A stretch of 64,000 nucleotides of DNA, taken from the NCBI RefSeq assembly GCF_014197145.1, contig NZ_JACIEZ010000003.1:248001-312000 (forward strand), read 5' to 3'. Below the pieces are notes generated by a model. The model did not search any database, had not been told where the DNA came from, and saw nothing but the letters and a program-made list of their open reading frames with translations. This stretch comes from Gellertiella hungarica (GTDB lineage: Bacteria; Pseudomonadota; Alphaproteobacteria; Rhizobiales; Rhizobiaceae). This document shows, piece by piece, positions 16,879 through 24,640 of the stretch. The stretch's first letter is position 1. Every line of letters starts with the position of its first letter. The translations under genes and the position numbers were made by a program.

Positions 16879-17907
16879 TCAGGGTTGCTTCAGGCGCTGC
16901 TTGAGAAGCTTGAGGTAGTCGTCGTTCTCGCCCTCGCCCCCGGAGGTCGCCGCGCCCTTGCACTGCGGATCGTAGTCCGGCTGCATGCCTGCCTTCACGC
17001 AGGCTCCGACCTTCCAGCCGGGCGGCAGCGCGGTCAGGTCCACCTGCTTCCACTTCGGATGCCCCGATTGGGTCAGCTGGTCCAGATGCGTGAGAATGAG
17101 GCTCGAAACATCGGCGACGGCCGTGCAGCTCTGGCGCTGATAGGCCTTGCCCTTCGCGTCGTATTCGAATGTCATGAGCACCGCCTTCACGGCTACCGCA
17201 TCCACCCCTTCCTTCTGGAAGGGATAGGTGCCGGCCTCGATGCGTGCCGGAATGTAGCTTGCGAGAAGCGGCTCCTCCCGGACGGGCACCAGATGGAACT
17301 TCTGTCCGTCGATCCCGGCCGATGCGAACAGGGATGCGGGCGCTCCCGCCACATAGAAGAGAGCATCGAGCTCGCCGGAAAGCAGCTTGGGCAGCGCCTC
17401 ATCCGGGTTGATCGCAACCCTTTCGCCGCCCTTTACCTGCAGGATGTCGAGCATCAGCGAAGCGGTGAGAAATGTCCCGCTGTCCTTCTTGCCGATGGCA
17501 AAGCGCTTGCCCGCAAGGTCCTTCAGAGACCCGATCTCCGTCCGGGCGAGAACATGGACTTCCTCGTTGTAGAGCGGAAACATGATGCGCACGCCGCGCA
17601 CCGCCTTCTGCAGCTCCTTGTCCTCCGATTCGAATGTCTTCAGGTAATCGAGCACGTCGCTCTGCACGATGCCGAACTGGGTGTTGCGCCGGTTGCGCAC
17701 CGCGGCGAAGTTTTCGAGCGAGCCTGCGCTCTCGACGACGTTCAGCGGCTTCCCGCAGGTCTCCGACAGGCGCGCGATGTCGCGGCCGATCTGGATATAG
17801 GTGCCCTTCGGCCCCCCGGTCATGATATTGCGCTCCACGTCTGCCGCGCGGGCGGGCAGAACAAGCGCAAGAAGTGCGGCGGCAATGAGAAGCGGGCGTT
17901 GCGTCAT
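16879..17907 (-). CDS. TAXI family TRAP-type periplasmic solute-binding protein
   Basis: 342 residues. A signal peptide spans residues 1-21 (LLALVLPARA-ADVE), so the mature protein is periplasmic. The TAXI signature MTGGPKGTYIQIGRDIA is near the N-terminus, followed by ESAGSLENFAAVRN, QFGIVQSDVLDYL and the FAIGKKDSGTFLTA region. TAXI proteins deliver substrates to TRAP permeases, but no TRAP membrane gene is in this window, so this one may serve a distant permease or a sensor. Ligand unknown. The ATG at 17907 follows GACAGGAAACCCG. It starts 11 bp after the stop of the coiled-coil membrane protein, so the two form an operon. Four Cys in the C-terminal half may form disulfides. Confidence 0.85.
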   Translation of the reverse strand: MTQRPLLIAAALLALVLPARAADVERNIMTGGPKGTYIQIGRDIARLSETCGKPLNVVESAGSLENFAAVRNRRNTQFGIVQSDVLDYLKTFESEDKELQKAVRGVRIMFPLYNEEVHVLARTEIGSLKDLAGKRFAIGKKDSGTFLTASLMLDILQVKGGERVAINPDEALPKLLSGELDALFYVAGAPASLFASAGIDGQKFHLVPVREEPLLASYIPARIEAGTYPFQKEGVDAVAVKAVLMTFEYDAKGKAYQRQSCTAVADVSSLILTHLDQLTQSGHPKWKQVDLTALPPGWKVGACVKAGMQPDYDPQCKGAATSGGEGENDDYLKLLKQRLKQP

Positions 17908-17918
17908 CGGGTTTCCTG

Positions 17919-18914
17919 TCAGCACGGACTGTCGAGATCCCGGATGAGGCTGCGCAGGGTCAGCACCGGGACACGCACAAAGATGTCCTCCAGAGCATCG
18001 GTCACGCAAGCCCCCTTCTCCAGATTGTCGGCCAGCTTTTGCCGCTCGGCGAAATCCAGGCTTTTCAGGCCGGGTGCACGGGCAATGGCATCGGCCACTG
18101 CCTGTCGGTCGCGCGGTGCGGCGGACTGATCCGGCACCTGCGGTTTTGGTGCATCGGTTTCGTCGCTTGCCTCACTTTCCCCCTGCGGCGCCTGCTGCTG
18201 CGCAGCCTTGAGCGCGTCCCGTTCGGCTTTCACGGCAGCCAGCTCGCCCTTCAGGCGGTCCCGCTCCCTTGTGGCCGCGGCGGCTTCTGCTTCCGAGGCG
18301 GTCAGCTTGTCTGCAGCCTGCCGGGCGTGGAGCGCCAGATCCTGGTTACGGGTCTCGAGTTCGCTTGCCTCCGATTGCAGCTGGGTCAGGCGGACCTTGA
18401 GATCGCCGGCCTCCTTCATGGCCTGCTCTCGCTGCCGGGTGGCCTTGGCAAGGGCCGCCCGGGTTTCATCGAGGACACGCCTCGTGTCGAACATCTCGCC
18501 CTCGAGCTGTTCGATCCTCTGGCGCTGCGAGCGTGCAAGGGTCTCGGCAGCCGCATCCGGCTTGGGGGCAGCACCGCTGGCGTCCTTCAGGGCTCTGAGC
18601 TCCGCTTCCAGCGTGCCGGAATGGTTTTGAAGTTCGACGAGCTTGAGGCGAAGCTCGCCGGTCTCTCTCATTGCCGCTTCGCGCTGACGCAGGGTTTCCT
18701 GGTAGAGCTTGTACAGCGAGCCGTCCCGCGTGGCAGGGATGGCGGGCGGCGATGCCGGCGCTTGCGCCGGCTCCTCCGAGGACACGAAGCGCGCGACGCC
18801 ATAACCGGCGCCGAGCCCGACCGCGAGCGCAAGCACGCCCGTGACGATGATGCCGGCTGCGCTACCGCCCCGGCCCGGAGGGCCACCTCCGTCCCTGCCC
18901 CACTGACTGGTCAC
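17919..18914 (-). CDS. single-pass membrane protein with long periplasmic coiled coil
   Basis: 331 residues, unknown function. After a Gly/Pro-rich cytoplasmic start there is one transmembrane helix (AAGIIVTGVLALAVGLGAGY, about residues 18-40), then a Pro/Ala linker, about 200 residues of Glu/Lys/Arg/Ala-rich coiled coil, an acidic patch (GESEASDETD) and a C-terminal folded segment with two Cys (GACVTDALEDIFVR and DLDSPC). I selected GTG at 18914 because AGGGGG lies six bases upstream; a longer in-frame start exists at 19001. It is immediately upstream of the TAXI binding protein, suggesting the coiled coil tethers or presents that protein. Confidence 0.7.
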   Translation of the reverse strand: MTSQWGRDGGGPPGRGGSAAGIIVTGVLALAVGLGAGYGVARFVSSEEPAQAPASPPAIPATRDGSLYKLYQETLRQREAAMRETGELRLKLVELQNHSGTLEAELRALKDASGAAPKPDAAAETLARSQRQRIEQLEGEMFDTRRVLDETRAALAKATRQREQAMKEAGDLKVRLTQLQSEASELETRNQDLALHARQAADKLTASEAEAAAATRERDRLKGELAAVKAERDALKAAQQQAPQGESEASDETDAPKPQVPDQSAAPRDRQAVADAIARAPGLKSLDFAERQKLADNLEKGACVTDALEDIFVRVPVLTLRSLIRDLDSPC

Positions 18915-19129
18915 GCTCTTCCCCCTCACGCAGACCCGGCATGCCCTTCCTTGGGCTTCCGGCCGCAAATTACCGAAACCTTGGCTCTTTTCAAACTTCA
19001 CGGCGAAAACGTGACACAGCGGACAACCCAGGAGAAATAGTCCGCTTCATCCACAGTGCGCCGCACGCGATCCCGCCTCCAGAAGCGCTGGAAAACAGAC
19101 GAAAATCAAGTGGTTCGGTGGCCATAACC

Positions 19130-19158
19130 CTTGATGTTCAATTCGCATGTCACCACAT
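19130..19158 (+). promoter_or_regulatory. RpoH (sigma-32)-type promoter of hspQ
   Basis: CTTGAT at 19130-19135 and CCACAT at 19153-19158 are separated by exactly 17 bp, close to the alphaproteobacterial RpoH consensus (CTTGAA-N17-CCTATNT family). The site lies 22 bp before the start of the heat-shock gene hspQ. Confidence 0.6.
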
Positions 19159-19180
19159 TGTCACTGAAAGGAAACCGCCC

Positions 19181-19507
19181 ATGAAACAACGAATAGCCAA
19201 GTTCAGAATAGGTGAAGTCGTGCGCCACCGGGTATTTCCATTCCGTGGCGTCATCTTCGATGTAGATCCGGAATTTGCAAACACCGAGGAATGGTGGAAC
19301 TCCATTCCCGCGGAAGTGCGGCCGAGCAAGGACCAGCCCTTCTACCACCTGCTCGCCGAGAACGACCAGAACGAGTACATCGCCTATGTGTCGGAGCAGA
19401 ACCTGGTCCACGACGATAGCGGCGAGCCGCTGCGCAACCCCACCGTCTCGCAGATCTTCGACGGCCAGCTCGGCCACTACAAGCCGAAGTTCACCACGGC
19501 GCACTGA
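19181..19507 (+). CDS. hspQ: heat shock protein HspQ (YccV family)
   Basis: 108 residues, the normal HspQ length. The conserved pattern is complete: AKFRIGEVVRHRVFPFRGVI with VRHRVFPFRGVIFDVDPEF, then EEWWNSIP, QPFYHLLAEN and YVSEQNLV. HspQ-type proteins bind hemimethylated DNA in E. coli and act as a specificity factor for the Lon protease; which applies here is not shown. The ATG follows GAAAGGAAACCGCCC. The upstream region carries an RpoH-like promoter and the gene is followed by a strong terminator, so it is a single-gene heat-shock unit. Confidence 0.93.
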   Translation: MKQRIAKFRIGEVVRHRVFPFRGVIFDVDPEFANTEEWWNSIPAEVRPSKDQPFYHLLAENDQNEYIAYVSEQNLVHDDSGEPLRNPTVSQIFDGQLGHYKPKFTTAH

Positions 19508-19530
19508 CGCCTTCCAAGGTTAGAAAACAA

Positions 19531-19556
19531 AAAAGCCCGGCTTGCGCCGGGCTTTT
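19531..19556. terminator. bidirectional rho-independent terminator
   Basis: AAAAGCCCGGC (19531-19541) pairs with GCCGGGCTTTT (19546-19556) around a 4-nt loop. It has A's before and T's after, so it can end both hspQ (plus) and the ialB-like gene (minus). Confidence 0.9.
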
Positions 19557-19578
19557 GCATGGGCCGTATGGCCCGGGA

Positions 19579-20220
19579 TTACTGAGCCTGGGTTGCCTTC
19601 TTCTGGGCTTCCTCGAGCTTCTTGCGCGCTTCCTCGGCCTTCTTCTGCAGGCCTTCTTCCAGCGAGCGCTGTGTTTCGGCAAGCTTCGATTCGGAAATCG
19701 GCTCGCCGTCATAGACGCCGGAGAAGCCCTGCAGCGAAATCTTGATCGGGTTCGGCTGGCGGCGGAAGTTCATCGAGGTGAGAACCATCTCGTTGCCCTT
19801 GCGGATGGACGAGAGCATGCCGTCGGTCAGCGGAACCTCGGCGGTGCAGCGGTCCGGAAGGCACACGACGTAGTCGAGCTTGTTGCCCTTGCCACCGTCG
19901 ATCTGCATGACGATGCCCGGGGGAATGAGGCGCGCAGACGGAACCGAGACCTGCATGATCTTCCGGTTGACCTTGCCGGTCACCGAGATGAGGCCAACGG
20001 CAGTGATCATCTGGCCGTTGTTGGCACGCTGGATGTTCTGGACGGCGCAGATATCGTTGTCTTCCTGCTTGGCGCAGGTCTTGTACCAGCCGAGCGGTTC
20101 GCCGCCGGCTGCCGGCTGGGCGCTCTGGGCGAGTGCGAAGGACGGTGCAGACGCAGCCGCAGTTGCCACTGCCAGCGCAGAAAGAGCCGTCTTGAGGGTT
20201 CTGTTTGCCTTGAAGATCAT
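19579..20220 (-). CDS. invasion-associated locus B (IalB) family protein
   Basis: 213 residues. A signal peptide ends near residue 32 (SFALAQ-SA), so the protein is exported. The IalB core is clear: GWYKTCAKQEDNDICAVQN, ITAVGLISVTGK, RLIPPGIVMQIDGG, VVCLPDRCTAEVPL with paired cysteines typical of the family. The last 35 residues are a Lys/Glu/Ala-rich helix (KKAEEARKKLEEAQKK), an unusual low-complexity tail. IalB of Bartonella is linked to erythrocyte invasion, but homologues are common in free-living rhizobia and the role here is unknown. AGGAGA lies 11 bases before the ATG at 20220. Confidence 0.85.
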   Translation of the reverse strand: MIFKANRTLKTALSALAVATAAASAPSFALAQSAQPAAGGEPLGWYKTCAKQEDNDICAVQNIQRANNGQMITAVGLISVTGKVNRKIMQVSVPSARLIPPGIVMQIDGGKGNKLDYVVCLPDRCTAEVPLTDGMLSSIRKGNEMVLTSMNFRRQPNPIKISLQGFSGVYDGEPISESKLAETQRSLEEGLQKKAEEARKKLEEAQKKATQAQ

Positions 20221-20505
20221 AACGATGTCCGTCTCCTGAAAACCTGTCGCCAGCGTCGCGGCGGTCTCGGGCAAGCGCCCGTTCCAGCCGATATGGGCCT
20301 TGCCAGACCACCTGTGGGGCAAATGAGGCAATTGAATGACCCTGCTGTTTCGGGCTCCTGTTACATCGGCCTCGGCGGGATATCCAGTCTTTCTTTGACC
20401 AAAGCCGCACACCCGCCGCACATTTCCCGGCGGGCGTGTTGGATTTGAAACGCCCATGGTACGATTCCCGCCGAATCATCCTTGATTGATAACGGGTCGG
20501 AGACC

Positions 20506-22308
20506 ATGACGCGCCTTTTCATTTCCCTGTTTCTATTGCTTTTTTCAACCTTTGCCATTGCCGAACCGCTGCATGGCATCGCCATGCACGGCGCCGCCCA
20601 GCTGCCGCGGGATTACAAGGCCTTCCCTTACGTCAACACCGAGGTGAAGAAGGGCGGGAAGATCGCTTACGGCGTCGTCGGCACGTTCGACAGCCTGAAC
20701 CCCTTCATCCTCAAGAGCATGCGCACGACCGCGCGCGGGATGTGGGATCCGGAATATGGAAACCTCGTCTTCGAATCGCTCATGCAGCGCTCCCGCGACG
20801 AGAACTTCGCCCTCTATGGCCTGCTTGCCGAAACGGTGGAATGGGACGACGCCCGCAGCTTCATCCAGTTCAACATAAACCCCAAGGCGAAATGGTCCGA
20901 TGGCCAGCCGGTGACACCCGAGGACGTGATCTTCTCCTTCGAACTGCTGCGCGACAAGGGCCGCACGCCCTTCTCCAAGCGCCTGGACGGCGTTGCGAAG
21001 CTGGAGAAGGTCGGCGACAACAGCGTCCGCTTCACCTTCAACGAAAAGGCGGACCGCGAGACGCCCCTCCTGATCGGCCTGTCCCCCGTCCTCCCGAAGC
21101 ATGCGACGAAGGTCGAGACGTTCGATCAGTCCTCGCTGACGCCGCCGGTCGGTTCCGGGCCCTACAAGATCAAGTCCGTCAATCCCGGCACCTCGATCAC
21201 CTACGAGCGGGACCCGAACTACTGGGCAAAGGATCTTCCCTCCAAGATCGGCTTCGACAACTACGACCAGATCACGGTTCAGTATTTCCTTCAGGACACG
21301 GCCCTGTTCGAGGCCTTCAAGAAGGGGGATGTCGACATCTATTCGGAGGGCAGCCCGACCCATTGGGCACGCGCCTATGACTTCCCCGCCGTTTCCTCCG
21401 GCGACGTCATCAAGGCGGAGTTCAAGCCCGCCCTGCCCTCCGGCATGTTCGGCTTCGTCTTCAACACCCGCCGCCCCGTCTTTGCCAACGCCAAGGTGCG
21501 GCAGGCGCTCAGCCTCGCCTTCGATTTCGAGTGGGCCAACAAGAACCTCTTCGAAAACTCCTACGAGCGGACCCAGAGCTTCTGGCAGAACTCCGCCTTC
21601 TCGAGCTACGGCGTTCCCGCCAGCGATGCGGAAAAGGCCCTGCTTGGCCCGGCGGTTTCCAAGATCGAGCCTGCCATCCTGGACGGCACCTACAAGCTGC
21701 CTGTCTCGGACGCCTCGGGCCGCGATAGAAAGCTCCTTCGCCAGGCCGTCGACCTGATGAAGGGGGCGGGCTACGCGATCAAGGGGGCGCAGATGGTCGA
21801 TCCGGCCGGCAAGCCGCTCGCCTTCGAGATCATGACCCAGAACGCCGATCAGGAGAAACTCGCGATTGCCTTTCAGCGCTCGCTGAAGGCGATCGGCATC
21901 AACGCCAGCATCCGGACGGTGGATGACAGCCAGTATCAGAGCCGCACCAGCAGCTTCGATTACGACATGATCCTCAAGGGCTTCGTCTCGTCGCTCTCGC
22001 CGGGTGTCGAGCAGGCTGGCCGCTGGAGTTCGGTTGCCCGCGACCGGCCCGGCAGCGACGCCTTTGCCGGCGCCGCCGATCCCGATATCGACCGGATCAT
22101 CGATGCCATCCTGAAGGCGCGGTCGCCGGAGGAATTCCAGACGGCGGTGCGCGCCTTCGACCGGCTGCTTCTTTCCGGCCATTATCTTGTGCCACTCTAC
22201 TTCTCGCCGCTGCAGCGCGTGGCACACAGGGCCACCATCGGCCACCCGGACAAGCTTCCGCTCTATGGCGTGCAGCTTTCCACCTGGTGGGACAAGCGCG
22301 CCCAGTAA
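20506..22308 (+). CDS. extracellular solute-binding protein family 5 (YejA-like)
   Basis: 600 residues. Signal peptide at 1-19 (FSTFAIA-EP). The family 5 signature lies in ARSFIQFNINPKAKWSDGQP, with TPEDVIFSFELLRDKG and the SGPYKIKSVNPG, GMFGFVFNTRRPVF, VRQALSLAFDFEWANKNLF segments of a peptide-binding protein of the YejA type. It should bind oligopeptides or similar ligands in the periplasm. No permease or ATPase gene is adjacent, so it works with a transporter elsewhere. GGTCGGAG lies five bases before the ATG at 20506. Divergent from the ialB-like gene (285 bp between) and followed 117 bp later by a DsbA-family gene. Confidence 0.9.
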   Translation: MTRLFISLFLLLFSTFAIAEPLHGIAMHGAAQLPRDYKAFPYVNTEVKKGGKIAYGVVGTFDSLNPFILKSMRTTARGMWDPEYGNLVFESLMQRSRDENFALYGLLAETVEWDDARSFIQFNINPKAKWSDGQPVTPEDVIFSFELLRDKGRTPFSKRLDGVAKLEKVGDNSVRFTFNEKADRETPLLIGLSPVLPKHATKVETFDQSSLTPPVGSGPYKIKSVNPGTSITYERDPNYWAKDLPSKIGFDNYDQITVQYFLQDTALFEAFKKGDVDIYSEGSPTHWARAYDFPAVSSGDVIKAEFKPALPSGMFGFVFNTRRPVFANAKVRQALSLAFDFEWANKNLFENSYERTQSFWQNSAFSSYGVPASDAEKALLGPAVSKIEPAILDGTYKLPVSDASGRDRKLLRQAVDLMKGAGYAIKGAQMVDPAGKPLAFEIMTQNADQEKLAIAFQRSLKAIGINASIRTVDDSQYQSRTSSFDYDMILKGFVSSLSPGVEQAGRWSSVARDRPGSDAFAGAADPDIDRIIDAILKARSPEEFQTAVRAFDRLLLSGHYLVPLYFSPLQRVAHRATIGHPDKLPLYGVQLSTWWDKRAQ

Positions 22309-22425
22309 GGCATCATGTCATGCGGTCCGGCAGGATCGCATGACACCGATTTGATTTGACGGCGGACTACCCAAGGGGGATCTGTCGCGCGAAAGGCCAC
22401 GCATGGCCGCAGAGAGGACCCCTTC

Positions 22426-23097
22426 ATGGAAAACATCACCATCGACATCGTGTCGGACGTCGTCTGCCCCTGGTGCTATCTCGGAAAGGCGCGGCTCGAT
22501 CTCGCCATCGCCGAGGTGCAGGACACGGTGGGCGTGGAAATCAACTGGCGGCCATACCAGCTCAACCCCGATTATCCGCCGGAGGGCGTGGACCAGAAGA
22601 AGGCCCTTGCCGCAAAGCTCGGCGGGCAGGAAAATGTCGACCGCGCCCATGGGATGCTGACCCAGTTCGGCAAGGAAGTCGGCATCAATTTCAATTTCGA
22701 CGCCATCACCATCGGCCCGAACACGATGGATGCGCACCGGCTGCTGCTATGGGCCCATTCGGAAGGCCGCGAGATGCAGAACCGCGTCGTGGACCTGCTT
22801 TTCAAGGCAAACTTCGAAGAAGGCCGGAACGTTGGCGATCACGCGGTGCTTCTCGATATCGCCGAGAAGGCGGGGCTGAACCGCACGGTGATCGAGCGTC
22901 TGCTGCAATCCGATGCCGACCGGGACGTGATCCGGTCCGAGATTTCGGCGGCGCAGCAGATGGGTGTATCGGGCGTTCCCTTCATGATCTTCGACCAGCA
23001 ATATGCCATCTCCGGTGCGCAGACGCCTGACGTGCTGGCAGGTGCGCTGCGCGACATTGCCCGCATGAAGAAAGAAGCCCGCGCCGCGGCCAACTGA
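22426..23097 (+). CDS. DsbA family oxidoreductase (FrnE-like)
   Basis: 223 residues without a signal peptide, so probably cytoplasmic. The active site CPWCYLGKARL is at residues 14-17 after the first thioredoxin-fold strand (IDIVSDVVCPWCYLG), and the fold ends with the cis-proline loop GVSGVPFMIFDQQYAISGAQ. The middle is the helical insertion of the 2-hydroxychromene-2-carboxylate isomerase/DsbA_FrnE group. Likely a disulfide oxidoreductase; the substrate is unknown. GAGAGGACC precedes the ATG. It follows the orphan YejA-like gene on the same strand and could be co-transcribed with it. Confidence 0.88.
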   Translation: MENITIDIVSDVVCPWCYLGKARLDLAIAEVQDTVGVEINWRPYQLNPDYPPEGVDQKKALAAKLGGQENVDRAHGMLTQFGKEVGINFNFDAITIGPNTMDAHRLLLWAHSEGREMQNRVVDLLFKANFEEGRNVGDHAVLLDIAEKAGLNRTVIERLLQSDADRDVIRSEISAAQQMGVSGVPFMIFDQQYAISGAQTPDVLAGALRDIARMKKEARAAAN

Positions 23098-23108
23098 TTG
23101 CGAACGGT

Positions 23109-23714
23109 CTAGGGAGCCGCCGCGATGGCGGTTCCCGCTTCCAGTCCTGCCGCCTGGCGGACGAGATGGGCGGCTGTTTGTCCCGCTGCGACGAAGTATG
23201 CGGGGTCGCGGTGCATCAGAACGGTCGCGAAGCCACCGTCCATCAGCAGCATCAGTGTCTTGCCCAGCGCCTCCGGCTCCCCACAGCCAGCCTTTTGGCA
23301 CTCCTCCGAAAACCAGGCTTCGACGCGCTTCTTGTGCGCCCGTGCCGCGCGCAGTGCAGGATGGCCCGGCATGTTCGCCAATTCAGCGGATGTTCTCAGG
23401 AAGCCGCATCCGTTCCATTTCCGGTTCGCAGCGGCGCGCGCGAGCCCGGCGAATACGGCCATCACCCTGTCTCCGATATCCCCCTCCGCCCTTTCGAACC
23501 AGCGGCGGAAACGCTCCAGATTCGGTTGGTCGCGCTCTTCCAGATAGGCGCCGACGAGTTCGTCCTTGCTGTCGAAATGGTAATAGAGCGTGCGCTTGGT
23601 CACGCCCGCCCTTTCGGCAACGGCGTCCATGCTGACGGCCCTGATGCCGTCCCCGTAGAAGAGGTCGGCAGCGGCGGAAATGATGCGGGTTCTTGTATCG
23701 GGAATGGCCTTCAT
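23109..23714 (-). CDS. TetR/AcrR family transcriptional regulator
   Basis: 201 residues. The N-terminal helix-turn-helix (TRIISAAADLFYGDGIRAVS through KRTLYYHFDSKDELVGAYLE) is a standard TetR DNA-binding domain; the C-terminal ligand domain carries WNGCGFLRTSAELAN. It likely represses its own gene and the divergent enoyl-CoA hydratase; the ligand is unknown. The ATG at 23714 starts MKAIPDTRTRI; longer in-frame starts would run through the operator. The 88-bp region between the two genes holds two GTATAC hexamers (23725-23730 and 23741-23746), a candidate operator. The stop is 11 bp from that of the DsbA gene (convergent). Confidence 0.9.
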   Translation of the reverse strand: MKAIPDTRTRIISAAADLFYGDGIRAVSMDAVAERAGVTKRTLYYHFDSKDELVGAYLEERDQPNLERFRRWFERAEGDIGDRVMAVFAGLARAAANRKWNGCGFLRTSAELANMPGHPALRAARAHKKRVEAWFSEECQKAGCGEPEALGKTLMLLMDGGFATVLMHRDPAYFVAAGQTAAHLVRQAAGLEAGTAIAAAP

Positions 23715-23724
23715 GGAGGGTAAG

Positions 23725-23746
23725 GTATACCGGGTAGTGAGTATAC
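23725..23746. promoter_or_regulatory. candidate TetR operator
   Basis: Two self-complementary GTATAC hexamers, 16 bp centre to centre, lie in the divergent region starting 11 bp before the TetR start codon. The spacing and dyad character suit TetR-family binding. Confidence 0.5.
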
Positions 23747-23802
23747 TCAAGTGGCAAGGCGATGCAGCATCGGGTGGTTCACTTTCCACGAAAGGAAACC
23801 CG

Positions 23803-24591
23803 ATGGCCAATCTCGTTCTCTTCGAAAGTCGCGGCGATGTCGCGCTTCTGACCCTCAATCGCCCTGACAAGCTCAATGCCCTCTCCTACGCTCTGATCGA
23901 CGAGCTGCTCTCGCTTCTGGACCGTATCGAGACCGCACCGGAGCTGCGCGCCGTAATTCTCACGGGTGCAGGGCGTGCCTTTTCCGCCGGCGGTGACATT
24001 CCGGAGTTCGCCGGAAGCGTCGCCCGCGGTCCGGAAGAGGCGTTGCAGAAATTCCTGTCCCGGGGACAACGCCTGACCGCCAGAATCGAGGCCTATCCAA
24101 AGCCCCTCGTCGTCGCCGTCAACGGACTTGCCTATGGCGGTGGCTGCGAAATCACCGAGGCCGCGCCGCTGTCGGTTGCCGCGCGCTCGGCCCTCTTTGC
24201 AAAACCCGAAATCCTGCTCGGCATGCCACCGACCTTCGGCGGCACGCAGCGGCTTCCCCGGTTGGCGGGCCGCAAGCGCGCCATGGAGCTGCTCCTGACC
24301 GGAGAGCCGTTCTCACCCGAGAGGGCGCTCGAGCTGGGGCTGATCAACGCGGTCGTTCCGGATACGGAGCTGATCGATCACTGCCTCCATCTCGCCCGCC
24401 GCATCCTGCGCAGCTCGTCGCTGGCGATCGCCACCGTCATGACCGCAGTCACGCGCGGATTGAACCAGAGCATCGCGGAAGGTCTCGCGGTAGAGGCCGC
24501 ACAGTTTGCCCGGATGGTGCCAACCCACGATCTCCGGGAGGGATTGGCCGCATGGCAGGATCGTCGCCCGCCGGAATGGCGCGGCGCATGA
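23803..24591 (+). CDS. enoyl-CoA hydratase/isomerase family protein
   Basis: 262 residues, the usual crotonase length. The oxyanion-hole segments are visible: AFSAGGDIPEFAG (residues about 60-72) and VNGLAYGGGCEITEAAPLSVA, followed by PEILLGMPPTFGGTQRLPRLAGRKRAMELLLTG. The second catalytic acid position needs alignment, so hydratase versus isomerase is not decided. GAAAGGAAACCCG precedes the ATG at 23803. Divergent from the TetR regulator with a shared operator region, so expression is probably ligand-controlled, perhaps by an acyl-CoA or aromatic intermediate. It is a single gene with no catabolic operon around it. Confidence 0.85.
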   Translation: MANLVLFESRGDVALLTLNRPDKLNALSYALIDELLSLLDRIETAPELRAVILTGAGRAFSAGGDIPEFAGSVARGPEEALQKFLSRGQRLTARIEAYPKPLVVAVNGLAYGGGCEITEAAPLSVAARSALFAKPEILLGMPPTFGGTQRLPRLAGRKRAMELLLTGEPFSPERALELGLINAVVPDTELIDHCLHLARRILRSSSLAIATVMTAVTRGLNQSIAEGLAVEAAQFARMVPTHDLREGLAAWQDRRPPEWRGA

Positions 24592-24640
24592 GGGAGCCCC
24601 ATACGTTCGACTATGCGAGGCGGCTAACACCCAAGAGAGG

